Origin: CAVUXJ01 sp963814975
Lineage (GTDB): Bacteria > Acidobacteriota > Vicinamibacteria > Vicinamibacterales > CAVVIG01
NCBI GenBank assembly: GCA_963814975.1
Contig: CAWFFB010000035.1
Span: forward strand, 434,001 to 498,000
Direction: 5' to 3'
Length of the DNA: 64,000 nucleotides
A program made the translations under genes and the position numbers. Positions 8,927 to 17,496 of the stretch are shown one piece after another. Position 1 is the stretch's first letter, and every line of letters starts with the position of its first letter. Under the pieces are notes generated by a model that was given only the letters and a program-made list of their open reading frames with translations, had not been told where the DNA came from and searched no databases.

Positions 8927-9725
8927 TTGCCCGTCCATCGATCCACTTCTCACCCCCTATGTCGACGGGGAGCTCCCCGGCGTCGAGCGCGAGGCCGTCG
9001 CCCAACACCTGCGCGCGTGCCCCCCGTGCCGCGCGCGCGTGGTGGTCGAGCAGGCCGTCCGCGATCTGGTGCGCGCGCGGCGGCCCGCTCTGCAGCAAGA
9101 TCGCGCCTCCGACGCCCTCCGCACGAGATGCGCCATGCTGCGAGCATCGAGGGCGTCCAACGAAGCAGGGCGAAACGCTCGAGCGCCCGGGACGCTTCAC
9201 ACCCCGCGAGGCATCGGGCGCCCGTGGCGCACCCGGACGGCGCCGCTCGCCCTGGCGGCGATGCTGCTCCTCGCGCTCGCAGGCGTATCGCTCTATCAGA
9301 TCACGGAACGGTCCACGCGCGTGATGGCTGCGGAACTGGCGGCCGACCACGTCAAATGTTTTCTGCTGCAGAACCTGGGCGGCTCCGAGCAGGCCGCCGC
9401 TCCTGTCGAACATGCCCTCGCGTCGAAGTTCGGGTGGCCGGTCCATCTGCCGGAGCGGCCGGACCGGGCGGCGCTCGAGCTGGTCGGTGAACGGACATGC
9501 CTCTACGGTCAGGGCCGCGTGGCGCACATCCTGTACCGTCATGAGGGGCGTCCTGTCTCGCTGTTCATGCTGCCGAACGACACCCGGAAGGACGAGGTGC
9601 TCGACACTCTCGGGCACGACGCGGCGGTCTGGTCGGTCGGCAATCGCACCTTCGTGCTGATTGCGCGCGAGCCGAAAGCGGACTTCGAGCGAATGGCCCT
9701 GTTCGTTCGAACGGGGTTACATTAG
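8919..9725 (+). CDS. Transmembrane anti-sigma factor with zinc-finger (zf-HC2) domain
   Basis: The N-terminus LLTPYVDGELPGVEREAVAQ followed by HLRACPPC carries the H-x3-C-x2-C motif of the ZAS/zf-HC2 anti-sigma domain that holds an ECF sigma factor inactive. A single membrane segment (APLALAAMLLLALAGVSLYQ, about residues 108-127) separates it from a periplasmic sensor part of about 140 residues with no family I recognise. That part contains HVKCFLLQNLG and ERTCLYGQGRVAHILYR, whose cysteines could sense redox or metal. Translational overlap with the sigma gene supports co-expression in fixed ratio. Confidence 0.87.
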   Translation: MPDCPSIDPLLTPYVDGELPGVEREAVAQHLRACPPCRARVVVEQAVRDLVRARRPALQQDRASDALRTRCAMLRASRASNEAGRNARAPGTLHTPRGIGRPWRTRTAPLALAAMLLLALAGVSLYQITERSTRVMAAELAADHVKCFLLQNLGGSEQAAAPVEHALASKFGWPVHLPERPDRAALELVGERTCLYGQGRVAHILYRHEGRPVSLFMLPNDTRKDEVLDTLGHDAAVWSVGNRTFVLIAREPKADFERMALFVRTGLH

Positions 9726-9790
9726 GTGGGTGCGTCAGCTCTCGGCGGCAATCAGCGGTGCCTGAACTAGAATATCGAAAAGGAGCTCCG

Positions 9791-10342
9791 ATGCGATTTC
9801 GATGGATGGCGGCGACGGTGGCTGCGTGTGCGCTCGCATGGACCGTGGTGAGCGCCGAGATGCCGTGGCTGGCGATGAATGCCTTCGAGTTCGCCCAAAA
9901 GGGCGGGGCCGCCTGTCCAGCCAATGCGAAGCCCGCGCCGCTCGACTTCGTGCTCAAGGACGTCACGAACAAGGACGTGAGGCTGTCGGACTTCAAGGGC
10001 AAGGTCATCCTGCTCGACTTCTGGGCGACCTGGTGCGGCCCGTGCAAGGTCGAGATCCCGTGGTTCATCGAATTCCAGCAAAAATACGGGAAGGCCGGCC
10101 TCCAGGTGATTGGCATTTCGGTCGACGACCCGCTCGACAAGCTCGCGCCATTCGTCAAAGAGTTGAAGATGACCTACCCGGTCCTCCAGGGGCTCGGCAA
10201 GGACAACGTGCAGGACGCATATGGGCCGATGGTCGGCCTGCCCGTCACGGTGATGATTTCCCGCGAGGGCAAGATCTGTTCGAAGCACGTCGGGATGGGA
10301 AAGAAGGACACGTTCGAGAGCGAGATCAAGGCGTTGCTGTAG
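9791..10342 (+). CDS. Exported TlpA/ResA-like thiol-disulfide thioredoxin
   Basis: Periplasmic thioredoxin-fold protein of 183 residues. A signal peptide (MRFRWMAATVAACALAWTVV) precedes the AhpC/TSA-Redoxin fold. The active site is FWATWCGPCKVEIPWF with the CxxC pair, followed by GLQVIGISVDD and the cis-Pro stretch GLPVTVMISREGKI. The start at 9791 is set by AAAAGGAG seven bases upstream; an earlier in-frame start at 9758 lacks one. It lies 65 bases after the anti-sigma gene and may be its output, for example in cytochrome c maturation or oxidative repair of exported proteins. The exact partner is inferred only. Confidence 0.92.
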   Translation: MRFRWMAATVAACALAWTVVSAEMPWLAMNAFEFAQKGGAACPANAKPAPLDFVLKDVTNKDVRLSDFKGKVILLDFWATWCGPCKVEIPWFIEFQQKYGKAGLQVIGISVDDPLDKLAPFVKELKMTYPVLQGLGKDNVQDAYGPMVGLPVTVMISREGKICSKHVGMGKKDTFESEIKALL

Positions 10343-10460
10343 CGCGGCGCTGCTTCGCGACTGGCCGGCCCAGATTGGACGGCTTCGAGCGCCCGAGGCT
10401 GAAACCGTGTTCTTTCCGGCGTCGGCTTTCGAAGATGTCTAGTGATATGATGACAGGCAG

Positions 10461-10685
10461 ATGTTGAAAGGATTCACGCACGCGCGGCTCGCCTGTGGAT
10501 GCCGTATCACCTTTCGCGAAGGCGTCGAAGGCAGTCCGGTGACCGTGGTGGTCGACGAGAAGTCGCCGGCCTGCACGCAGGCGCTCCACGTGCGCGATCT
10601 CCCGCTCTTCGATTATCGCGAGGCGCTTCGAGCCTCGACGAGGCTCGGCCCTCCAGAGAAAGAAGAGTACGAAGAGGAAGGATAG
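10461..10685 (+). CDS. Small conserved cytoplasmic protein, unknown function
   Basis: A 74-residue protein with a CGC pair (ARLACGCRITFREG) and a third Cys (SPACTQALHVRDLPLFDYRE), ending in an acidic tail (EKEEYEEEG). The arrangement hints at metal binding, but I know no named family. An intrinsic terminator follows 48 bases after the stop, so it is probably a single-gene transcript. Confidence 0.65.
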   Translation: MLKGFTHARLACGCRITFREGVEGSPVTVVVDEKSPACTQALHVRDLPLFDYREALRASTRLGPPEKEEYEEEG

Positions 10686-10732
10686 GCATCTTCGATCGGG
10701 GATTTGGGGATCGACGATCTGATCTTCGACCG

Positions 10733-10759
10733 CGGGGCCTGAGTGCCCCGTTTTCTTTT
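10733..10759 (+). terminator. Rho-independent terminator
   Basis: CGGGGC-CTGAGT-GCCCCG forms a perfect six-pair GC stem followed by TTTTCTTTT. It closes the small gene at 10461-10685 and separates it from the export operon starting at 10771. Confidence 0.85.
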
Positions 10760-10770
10760 GTACGGCTCCA

Positions 10771-11994
10771 ATGCCCGAACTCAAAGACGAACTGGCGGCG
10801 CTGCGCATCGAACGGACACCGGATCGCCGCGGTGGTTCCCGCTGGGTGGCCTGGATCGCGGTCATCGCCGTGCTGGGCGCCGGCGGGCTCGGCGGCTGGC
10901 GATGGGCCACGCGCGAGCGTCCGGTAGCCGTCGAGACCGCCCTCGTGTCCGAGCGCGCCGTCGGCATGCAGGCGGCGGTCCTCAACGCTTCGGGATACGT
11001 CACGGCCCGCCGGCGCGCGACGGTGTCCTCCAAGATCACCGGGAAGGTGGTGGAGGTGAACGTCGAAGAGGGCATGGCGGTTACGGAGGGGCAGATCCTC
11101 GCCCGGCTCGACGACGCGACCTTGCGGGCGGGGCTGGCGCTGGCGACGGCTCAGGCGGCGGCTGCCCGCAGCGGGGTTCTCGAAAACGAAGTGCGTCTGG
11201 AGGAGGCGAAGGTGACGCTCGCGCGGCGGAACCAGCTGTTCGAGGACAAGCTCGTGACCCAGGCCGACGTCGACGCGGCGCGGGCGGAGGTCGACTCGCT
11301 CGATGCGCGCATCTCGGCCTCCCGCGAACAGGTCCTGGTGACCGAGCGGCAGATCGAGCTCGAACGGACCAATCTCGACAACACCATCATCCGTGCGCCG
11401 TTCAGCGGCATCGCCATCTCAAAAGATGCGCAGCCGGGCGAGATGGTCTCGCCGGTGTCGGCCGGCGGCGGCTTCACCCGGACCGGGATCAGCACCATTG
11501 TCGATATGCGATCGCTCGAGATCGAAGTGGACGTCAACGAGAGCTACATCAACCGCGTGAAGCCCGACCAGGACGTCACGGCCGCGCTCGATGCGTACCC
11601 CGACTGGCCCATCCCGGCGCGGGTCATCACGATGGTACCGACGGCCGATCGACAGAAGGCCACCGTGCTCGTGCGGATCGGCTTCAAACAGCTCGATCCG
11701 CGCATCTTGCCGGACATGGGCGTGAAGGTCACCTTTCTGCGAAATGCGGCGGAGGGGGACGCCCCGGCGGCGCGGCCGGTCACGCTCGTGTCGAAGGCGG
11801 CGATCAAGACCGAAAACAATCAGACGTATGCGTTTGTGGTCGGCGGCACCGACCTCGTCGAGCGCCGTGCCGTGAAAACCGGCGGCGCCGACGGGGATCG
11901 GCTCGAAGTCCTTGCCGGTCTCAATCCAGGGGAGCGCGTCGTCGTGTCGCCAGCTCCCGGACTGACTCACGGCGCGAGAATCACGGTGAAATGA
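10771..11994 (+). CDS. HlyD/MacA-type periplasmic adaptor of an ABC export system
   Basis: Membrane-fusion protein of 407 residues that would bridge the inner-membrane ABC transporter to the outer membrane or deliver substrate to it. It has one N-terminal membrane helix (WVAWIAVIAVLGAGGLGGW), a biotinyl-lipoyl-like half (RRATVSSKITGKVVEVNVEE), a coiled-coil hairpin (about residues 115-200, with RRNQLFEDKLVTQADVDAA), the second lipoyl half (NTIIRAPFSGIAISKDAQPG) and beta-barrel and membrane-proximal domains. It is the first gene of a four-gene operon with an ATPase and two FtsX-type permeases, the MacAB-like layout. The substrate is unknown. Confidence 0.93.
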   Translation: MPELKDELAALRIERTPDRRGGSRWVAWIAVIAVLGAGGLGGWRWATRERPVAVETALVSERAVGMQAAVLNASGYVTARRRATVSSKITGKVVEVNVEEGMAVTEGQILARLDDATLRAGLALATAQAAAARSGVLENEVRLEEAKVTLARRNQLFEDKLVTQADVDAARAEVDSLDARISASREQVLVTERQIELERTNLDNTIIRAPFSGIAISKDAQPGEMVSPVSAGGGFTRTGISTIVDMRSLEIEVDVNESYINRVKPDQDVTAALDAYPDWPIPARVITMVPTADRQKATVLVRIGFKQLDPRILPDMGVKVTFLRNAAEGDAPAARPVTLVSKAAIKTENNQTYAFVVGGTDLVERRAVKTGGADGDRLEVLAGLNPGERVVVSPAPGLTHGARITVK

Positions 11995-11995
11995 T

Positions 11996-12682
11996 ATGAC
12001 TCCGCTCGTTTCGGTTCGGGACGTCCACAAGTACTTCACCCGCGGCAGCGAGCGCATCGACGTGCTGAAGGGCGTCAACCTGGAGATTCCACCCGGCGAT
12101 TTTCTGGCGTTGATGGGGCCGTCGGGATCGGGAAAGACCACCCTCCTCAACCTGATTGGGGGACTCGATGTGCCGACCGGCGGTGGCGTCGACGTGGCAG
12201 GCGTGCAGATCAGCTCGCTGCACGGCAGTCAACTCTCGCGGTGGCGATCCCAGAACATCGGATTCGTCTTCCAGCTCTACAATCTGCTGCCGGTGCTCAC
12301 GGCCGAGAAGAACGTGGAACTGCCGCTGCTGCTGACCAACCTGTCCAAGGCGGACCGTCGCCACCGCGTGGCGATTGCGCTCAAGGTGGTGGGTCTCGCC
12401 GAGCGCGCCCGCCACTATCCGCGCCAGCTCTCGGGCGGGCAGGAGCAGCGAGTGGGGATTGCCCGCGCGATCGTGACGGACCCGACCCTGCTGCTGTGCG
12501 ACGAGCCGACCGGCGACCTCGATCGCAAGGCCGGCGACGAGATTCTCGAGTTGCTGCAGACGCTCAACCGCGATCTGGGAAAGACCGTCGTGATGGTCAC
12601 GCACGATCCACGGGCGGCCGAGCGTGCGCGCCGCACGCTCCACCTCGACAAAGGCGTGCTGGCAGGAGGTCCGGAGTCGTGA
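11996..12682 (+). CDS. ABC transporter ATP-binding protein (MacB/LolD type)
   Basis: ATPase of 228 residues energising the two permeases downstream. Walker A is GPSGSGKTTLLNLIGGLD, the signature is LSGGQEQRVGIARAI (note E in place of the common Q-Q-R order), Walker B is LLLCDEPTGDLD and the H-loop is VVMVTHD. It starts one base after the adaptor stop (TGATATG), and its stop overlaps the next gene's GTG start. The LolD/MacB subfamily usually drives lipoprotein release or export of peptides and macrolides by mechanotransmission. Which of these applies here is unknown. Confidence 0.96.
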   Translation: MTPLVSVRDVHKYFTRGSERIDVLKGVNLEIPPGDFLALMGPSGSGKTTLLNLIGGLDVPTGGGVDVAGVQISSLHGSQLSRWRSQNIGFVFQLYNLLPVLTAEKNVELPLLLTNLSKADRRHRVAIALKVVGLAERARHYPRQLSGGQEQRVGIARAIVTDPTLLLCDEPTGDLDRKAGDEILELLQTLNRDLGKTVVMVTHDPRAAERARRTLHLDKGVLAGGPES

Positions 12683-13827
12683 AGTTCCTGCCGCTCGTAT
12701 GGAAGAACATCTGGCGCCGCAAGTTCCGGACGACGTTCACGCTGCTCTCGATCTTCATCGCCTTCCTGCTCTTCGGAATTCTGATGACGATCCGCACGTC
12801 GTTCAGCCTCGGCGTCGATCTCGCGGGACTCGATCGGTTGGTGCTCATCAACAAGGTCAGCCTGATCATCCCATTGCCGGTCTCCTACCAGGGCCGTCTG
12901 CAGCAGGTGGCCGGCGTCGACCTGGCCACGCACCAGACGTGGTTCGGCGGCATCTACCAGGATCCGTCGAACTTCTTCGCCAACATGGCGGTCGAGCCGG
13001 AACGATTCCTGAAGATCTATCCGGAGTTCATGGTGCCCCCCGATCAGAGCAAAGCGTGGTTGGCCGACCGTCAGGGAGTCATCGTCGGCAAAGACCTCGC
13101 CGAACGGTTCGGCTGGAAGATCGGTGATCGAGTTCCGCTCACCGGCACCATCTGGCAGGCCAAGCCGGGCAGTGCCTGGGAATTCAATATCTCCGGGATC
13201 TACGACGGCGAAGACGGCATCGACAAGACGCAGTTCTTCTTCCGGTACGATTACCTCGACGAGAATCGCGCGGCCGGCAAGGGGTTGGTCGGCTGGTATG
13301 TCGTCAGGATCGCCGACACCTCGCGGTCGGTGGAGTTGAGCCGGACGTTCGACGAGATGTTCGCCAATTCGTCGGCCGAGACGAAAACGACGACGGAGAA
13401 GGGCTTTGTGGAGAGCTTCGCGAAGCAGATCGGCGATATCGGGGCGATCATGATCGCGATCTCCTCGACGGTGCTGTTCATGTTCGGCCTCGTGGCGGCC
13501 AGCACCATGGCGCAGTCCGTACGGGAGCGCACCAGCGAGCTCGCGGTGCTGAAAACGCTCGGGTTCTCCGGGATCGGGATCCTGGCGCTGGTGCTGGCCG
13601 AATCGCTGTTCATCGTGCTCTTCGGCGGATTGCTGGGGCTGGGCGCCGCGTGGCTGTTCGTGCAGCGCGGCGATCCGACCGGCGGCATGCTGGCGATCTT
13701 CGTGCTGCCTCCGCGCGACATCGTCCTCGGCATCGCCCTCATGGTGCTGATGGGCCTGTTCGCGGGCGTAATGCCGGCGTTGGCGGCGATGCGCCTTCAG
13801 ATTACTGACGCGCTGCGAAGAGCCTGA
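12679..13827 (+). CDS. ABC transporter permease, FtsX/MacB family (first)
   Basis: A 382-residue permease with the MacB-type plan: one N-terminal helix (FTLLSIFIAFLLFGILMTIR), a large periplasmic domain (about residues 45-250) and three C-terminal helices. These include IMIAISSTVLFMFGLVAAST and ILALVLAESLFIVLFGGLLG, with the coupling motif RERTSELAVLKTLGF. The GTG at 12679 overlaps the ATPase stop, and GGCAGGAGG upstream supports it. It is paired with a second, divergent permease, so the transporter is likely a heterodimer. Confidence 0.92.
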   Translation: MKFLPLVWKNIWRRKFRTTFTLLSIFIAFLLFGILMTIRTSFSLGVDLAGLDRLVLINKVSLIIPLPVSYQGRLQQVAGVDLATHQTWFGGIYQDPSNFFANMAVEPERFLKIYPEFMVPPDQSKAWLADRQGVIVGKDLAERFGWKIGDRVPLTGTIWQAKPGSAWEFNISGIYDGEDGIDKTQFFFRYDYLDENRAAGKGLVGWYVVRIADTSRSVELSRTFDEMFANSSAETKTTTEKGFVESFAKQIGDIGAIMIAISSTVLFMFGLVAASTMAQSVRERTSELAVLKTLGFSGIGILALVLAESLFIVLFGGLLGLGAAWLFVQRGDPTGGMLAIFVLPPRDIVLGIALMVLMGLFAGVMPALAAMRLQITDALRRA

Positions 13828-13870
13828 GAGCCGGCGAAACCGGCGGGACCAGAGAAACTGACGTGGCGAG

Positions 13871-15055
13871 ATGATCAAACAAACCATTGCGATGATCGCG
13901 CTGAATCTGCGCACCATTCCTGCCAGACTCAGTTCCTCGGCGGTTGCCATCATCGGGATTGCGGGCGTCGTGGTGGTCTTCGTGTCGGTGCTGTCGATCG
14001 CCGCCGGATTCTCGGCGGCGATGACGGGATCGGGCTCGCCCAACCGCGCGCTCGTGATGCGCAGCGGCGCCGACAGCGAGATGACGAGCGGCCTCGACGG
14101 CGCGGAAGTCGACATCATCAAACAGGCGCCCGGCGTGCGCCGTGACGGCCAGGCCGCGCTGGCGTCCGCGGAGCTGTACGTCATCATCGACCTGCCGAAG
14201 AAATCGACCCCCGATGCGGCGGCGAACGTGCCGATGCGCGGGATTGAACCGGCCGGCATGCCCCTGCGCGACGAGGTGTCGCTCATCGAGGGCCGGATGT
14301 TCCAGTTCGGCACGAACGAGGTCATTGCCGGCCGGGGTGCCAACGGACAGTTCATGCACCTGAATGTCGGCGAGACGATCGTCTCGGGACAGAACCGCTG
14401 GCAGGTGGTCGGTGTCTTCGAGGCCGACGGCGCCGTCGCGGAGACCGAGATCTGGTGCGACGCCCGCACGCTGCAGGGCGCGTATCGGCGGGGCAACTCG
14501 TATCAGTCGGTGCTGGCGCGGCTCGAGTCGACCGACTCGCTCGACATGTTCCGCGACTGGCTCACGTCGAATCCGCAGCTCAACGTGATGATCCGCCGCG
14601 AGAACGAGTACTATGCGGGCCAGTCGCAGGCGCTCACGCGGCTGATTCGCACGATCGGTTTCGGAATCGCGGGTCTGATGGGGATCGGCGCGATTTTCGG
14701 CGCAATTCTCACGATGTACACTGCCGTGGCATCGCGCGCGAGAGAAATTGCGACGTTACGTGCACTCGGGTTCAACACGATATCCATACTTGTGTCTATA
14801 CTGGGTGAGTCGCTCGTGCTCGGTGGCATCGGCGGACTCATCGGCGGGCTCGGCGCGTACCTGGCCTTCAACGGCTATCAAACATCGACGATGAATTTTC
14901 AGACGTTCAGCCAGGTGGCATTCGCATTCCGTGTGACCCCCCTGCTGCTCACGATGGGTCTCGTCTACGCGCTCGTCATGGGACTCATCGGGGGATTGTT
15001 CCCGGCTATCCGCGCTGTTAGGCTGCCAATCCCGATCGCGCTGCGGGAGCTGTAG
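13871..15055 (+). CDS. ABC transporter permease, FtsX/MacB family (second)
   Basis: A 394-residue permease with the same plan as its upstream neighbour: an N-terminal helix (SSAVAIIGIAGVVVVFVSVL), a periplasmic MacB_PCD-like domain (about 45-255), then three C-terminal helices with ASRAREIATLRALGF as the cytoplasmic coupling helix and LGESLVLGGIGGLIGG. A 43-base gap with a small GCCGG-cgaaa-CCGGC stem separates it from the first permease, a possible stability or translation element. It completes the adaptor/ATPase/two-permease operon. Confidence 0.92.
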   Translation: MIKQTIAMIALNLRTIPARLSSSAVAIIGIAGVVVVFVSVLSIAAGFSAAMTGSGSPNRALVMRSGADSEMTSGLDGAEVDIIKQAPGVRRDGQAALASAELYVIIDLPKKSTPDAAANVPMRGIEPAGMPLRDEVSLIEGRMFQFGTNEVIAGRGANGQFMHLNVGETIVSGQNRWQVVGVFEADGAVAETEIWCDARTLQGAYRRGNSYQSVLARLESTDSLDMFRDWLTSNPQLNVMIRRENEYYAGQSQALTRLIRTIGFGIAGLMGIGAIFGAILTMYTAVASRAREIATLRALGFNTISILVSILGESLVLGGIGGLIGGLGAYLAFNGYQTSTMNFQTFSQVAFAFRVTPLLLTMGLVYALVMGLIGGLFPAIRAVRLPIPIALREL

Positions 15056-15084
15056 CAATTCGGCGCCCTTCGAAAGACGAATCC

Positions 15085-15990
15085 TTGCTGACAAAGTCTT
15101 TAGCCGTTTTTATTTTCTGGGCGGTTCAGGCCTCGGCCGTCCTGATCCTGTTCGTGCCGTTCACGTGGGGACTGCTGGCGCTGTGGGCGGTGTCGCACTT
15201 CACCCGTGCGGTCGGGTTGACGCTGGCTTTTCACCGCTACTTTGCGCACCGCGCTTTTCAGATGACCAGGGCGGCGCGCTTCTTCTGGGCGTTCGTCGGC
15301 ACCGCGGCGATGCAGAAAGGCCCGCTCTGGTGGGCCGGCCACCACGTGAACCATCACCGGTTCGCCGATCGCGACGGCGATCCGCACAGCCCGATGGTGA
15401 GCGGCGTGTATTACGCGCACATCGGCTGGTTCCTGAACGATGCGCGTCACGATCGTCTGGAAGCCACGAACCCGGTTGTCCGCGACTTCTCGACGGCGCC
15501 GGAGATTGCCTTCCTCGATCGCTACTTCTTCGTGCCGCCACTGCTGCTGGCGACGGCGATGTATCTCGCGGGCGGGTTCAGCTGGTTCGTGTGGGGGTTC
15601 TGTCTGCCGACGATGACGCTCGCCCATGCGACGTTCGCGATCAACACGGTCAACCACATGTTCGGGTCGCGCCGCTTCGACACGATCGACGAATCCCGCA
15701 ACAATCCGCTGACCGCGCTGTTCGCGGCTGGCGAGGGCTGGCACAACAACCATCACCGGTATCAGCGTGCGGCGAGGAACGGCTTCTATTGGTGGGAGAT
15801 CGATCTGACGTGGTATGCCATCCGGGCGATGGCGGTGCTGGGGCTGGCGTGGGACCTGCAGGCGGTTCCGGCGCGCATCTATGCCGAGGCGCGCGCCACC
15901 AAGGCGCGCCGCGGGTCCCAGTCCGTCCCGAGCATCCTCGACAGGACGCCGATGCCGCTGACCTTCGCCGAGGACGTCGAACCCATCTGA
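15085..15990 (+). CDS. Membrane fatty-acid (acyl-CoA delta-9 type) desaturase
   Basis: Di-iron integral-membrane desaturase of 301 residues that introduces a double bond into acyl chains and so adjusts membrane fluidity. All three histidine boxes are present: HRYFAH (about 51-56), HHVNHHRF (about 88-95) and HNNHH (about 220-224). Membrane segments include IFWAVQASAVLILFVPFTWG and YFFVPPLLLATAMYLAGGF. The first codon in frame is TTG at 15085, and no better start is visible, so a rarer start or a lost upstream base is possible. It starts 29 bases after the permease operon and is probably independent of it. Confidence 0.92.
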   Translation: MLTKSLAVFIFWAVQASAVLILFVPFTWGLLALWAVSHFTRAVGLTLAFHRYFAHRAFQMTRAARFFWAFVGTAAMQKGPLWWAGHHVNHHRFADRDGDPHSPMVSGVYYAHIGWFLNDARHDRLEATNPVVRDFSTAPEIAFLDRYFFVPPLLLATAMYLAGGFSWFVWGFCLPTMTLAHATFAINTVNHMFGSRRFDTIDESRNNPLTALFAAGEGWHNNHHRYQRAARNGFYWWEIDLTWYAIRAMAVLGLAWDLQAVPARIYAEARATKARRGSQSVPSILDRTPMPLTFAEDVEPI

Positions 15991-15993
15991 TCC

Positions 15994-16115
15994 AGAAGTC
16001 TCGAAGTCGGAAATCTGCGACCTGGAGTCCAATCGGGCTTTAGGCTTTGGGTGCAGATGTTCGGGTGCCAGGTTCCAGACCTCAGAGTTCCAGGCTTCAG
16101 ATCTCTCCGTTTTCA
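15994..16115. repeat. Intergenic array of AAGTCTCGAAGTC / TTCCAGGCTTCAGATC words
   Basis: The gap between two convergent genes is filled with imperfect repeats such as AGAAGTCTCGAAGTCGGAAATCTG and CAGGTTCCAGACC...GAGTTCCAGGCTTCAGATC, with TTTCAGATTG at the end. Complementary AAATCTG and CAGATTT-like words occur on the two sides. It belongs to the dispersed repeat family of this window and may end transcription from both sides. Confidence 0.5.
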
Positions 16116-16122
16116 GATTGCC

Positions 16123-16587
16123 TCAGGGCAGCCGGATCAGCGGGCGGCCGTCCGGCATGCCCGGCCATGGGATTCCCGAAACAATCGTCAACGTCGTCAG
16201 GGCGAAGAACAGCAGACGGCGGCGGCGTCTGGCTTCACCGCTTTTCGCGGTGAGCGCGAGCACACGGCCGATGCGGACGAGTAGGACCGCTGCCGCCATC
16301 AGCCCGACGTGTTGAATCGCCCAGAAGCGAAGGGCAGGGTTCTGCATGGCGGCACCGAAGTTCGCGAACGCCTGCGACGTATACGGGCTCAGACCGAAAT
16401 ACAACGCCAGGCCGAGAAGCACCTGTAGATCGAGCGCGAGCATGAAATACCGGTCCCAGTGCCGGCCCGGCATGCTGGCGGAGACGTCGTCGTCGTGACG
16501 GAGGCCGGCATTGAGGGTCGCCCCGACAGCCAGCGCGAGCGTGGCCCATCGGAGCCACGAATGAATGGTCAGGAAGCCCACGTACAC
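16123..16587 (-). CDS. Four-helix integral membrane protein, unknown function
   Basis: A 154-residue protein with hydrophobic segments at about 10-28 (WLRWATLALAVGATLNAGL), 48-66 (FMLALDLQVLLGLALYFGL), 86-104 (FWAIQHVGLMAAAVLLVRI) and 124-142 (RLLFFALTTLTIVSGIPWPG). Conserved-looking His residues (HSWLRW, QHVGL) could bind heme as in small b-type membrane cytochromes, but this is a guess. It lies 31 bases after rph on the same strand and may be read through from it. Confidence 0.7.
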   Translation of the reverse strand: MYVGFLTIHSWLRWATLALAVGATLNAGLRHDDDVSASMPGRHWDRYFMLALDLQVLLGLALYFGLSPYTSQAFANFGAAMQNPALRFWAIQHVGLMAAAVLLVRIGRVLALTAKSGEARRRRRLLFFALTTLTIVSGIPWPGMPDGRPLIRLP

Positions 16588-16618
16588 GGGGTCAACTCAA
16601 CTGTGAACTGTTGACTCT

Positions 16619-17344
16619 TTACTTGACGAGATGCCCGACGATGACGCGCTGCTTGTCGACGAGTTGCCGGATCCCCTGATCGGCCAGATCGAGGAGCGCG
16701 TTGAGGGCGTCGCGCCCGAACGGCAACGCTTCCGCGGTCCCCTGCACCTCGACGAAGCGGCCGTCGCCGGTCTTGACGATGTTCATGTCGACCTCGGCGC
16801 GGCTGTCGTCGTCGTACGCCAGATCGAGCAGCGGCTCTCCGCCGACGATGCCGACGCTGATCGCGGCGACGTAGTCCGACAGTGGGATCGTGCGGATGAG
16901 GTCGCGCTCGCGAAGCTTCTCGAGCGCCAGGGCGAGGGCGACATACGCGCCGGTGATCGATGCGGTGCGGGTGCCGCCATCGGCCTGAATCACGTCGCAG
17001 TCGATCCAGATACTGCGCTCGCCGAGGGCTGTGAGGTTGGTGACCGCGCGGAGCGACCGTCCGATCAGCCGCTGGATTTCCTGCGTGCGACCGCCGACCT
17101 TGCCGGTGCTGGCTTCGCGTGTCGTGCGGGTACTGGTCGCGCGCGGCAGCATCCCGTACTCGGCGGTGACCCACCCCTTCCCGGTGTTCCTCAGGAACGG
17201 CGGCACGCGATCTTCGACGCTCGCGGTGCAGATCACGCGCGTGCGGCCGGCCTCGATGAAGACCGACCCTTCCGCGTGCGGCAGGTAGTTCGGCGTCAAC
17301 CTTGTATCCCGAAGTTGGTTCGCTGGGCGCTGATCGGATCTCAT
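16619..17344 (-). CDS. rph: Ribonuclease PH
   Basis: Phosphate-dependent 3'-5' exoribonuclease that trims the 3' ends of tRNA precursors, active as a hexamer in the cytoplasm. The 241-residue protein shows GSVFIEAGRTRVICTASVED, the substrate-binding TRTTREASTGKVGGRTQEIQ, the conserved WIDCDVIQADGGTRTASITG and the closing GTAEALPFGRDALNALLDLA. The start at 17344 (MRSDQRPANQLR) matches the family's N-terminus; a start five codons earlier is possible. Length and motifs are complete. Confidence 0.96.
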   Translation of the reverse strand: MRSDQRPANQLRDTRLTPNYLPHAEGSVFIEAGRTRVICTASVEDRVPPFLRNTGKGWVTAEYGMLPRATSTRTTREASTGKVGGRTQEIQRLIGRSLRAVTNLTALGERSIWIDCDVIQADGGTRTASITGAYVALALALEKLRERDLIRTIPLSDYVAAISVGIVGGEPLLDLAYDDDSRAEVDMNIVKTGDGRFVEVQGTAEALPFGRDALNALLDLADQGIRQLVDKQRVIVGHLVK

Positions 17345-17366
17345 ATGTGTTGCTTGCAATTGCAGA

Positions 17367-17404
17367 TTTTAGAGTGCAGATTCAGTTTTAGAGTGCAGAT
17401 TCAG
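17367..17404. repeat. Two perfect 19-base tandem repeats upstream of rph
   Basis: TTTTAGAGTGCAGATTCAG occurs twice without a gap, preceded by GCAGAT and followed by ATTGAATC...AATTCAGATTG. It lies in the gap between the rph start and the amidase/GerMN operon, so it could lie in the rph promoter region. It is related in wording to the other intergenic arrays. Confidence 0.75.
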
Positions 17405-17496
17405 ATTGAATCGTCGAATTCAGATTGTAGATCGGAGGAGAAGCGGATAGCGGCCAGGGAGCGATAGCTGAAGCCATTGTCCTATGAACGACCGAT

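Noticed and set aside
12415..14496. A 693-codon minus-strand frame across the ABC permeases
   Set aside because: Pro/Arg-rich composition and no motif; the plus strand holds three well-defined transporter genes.
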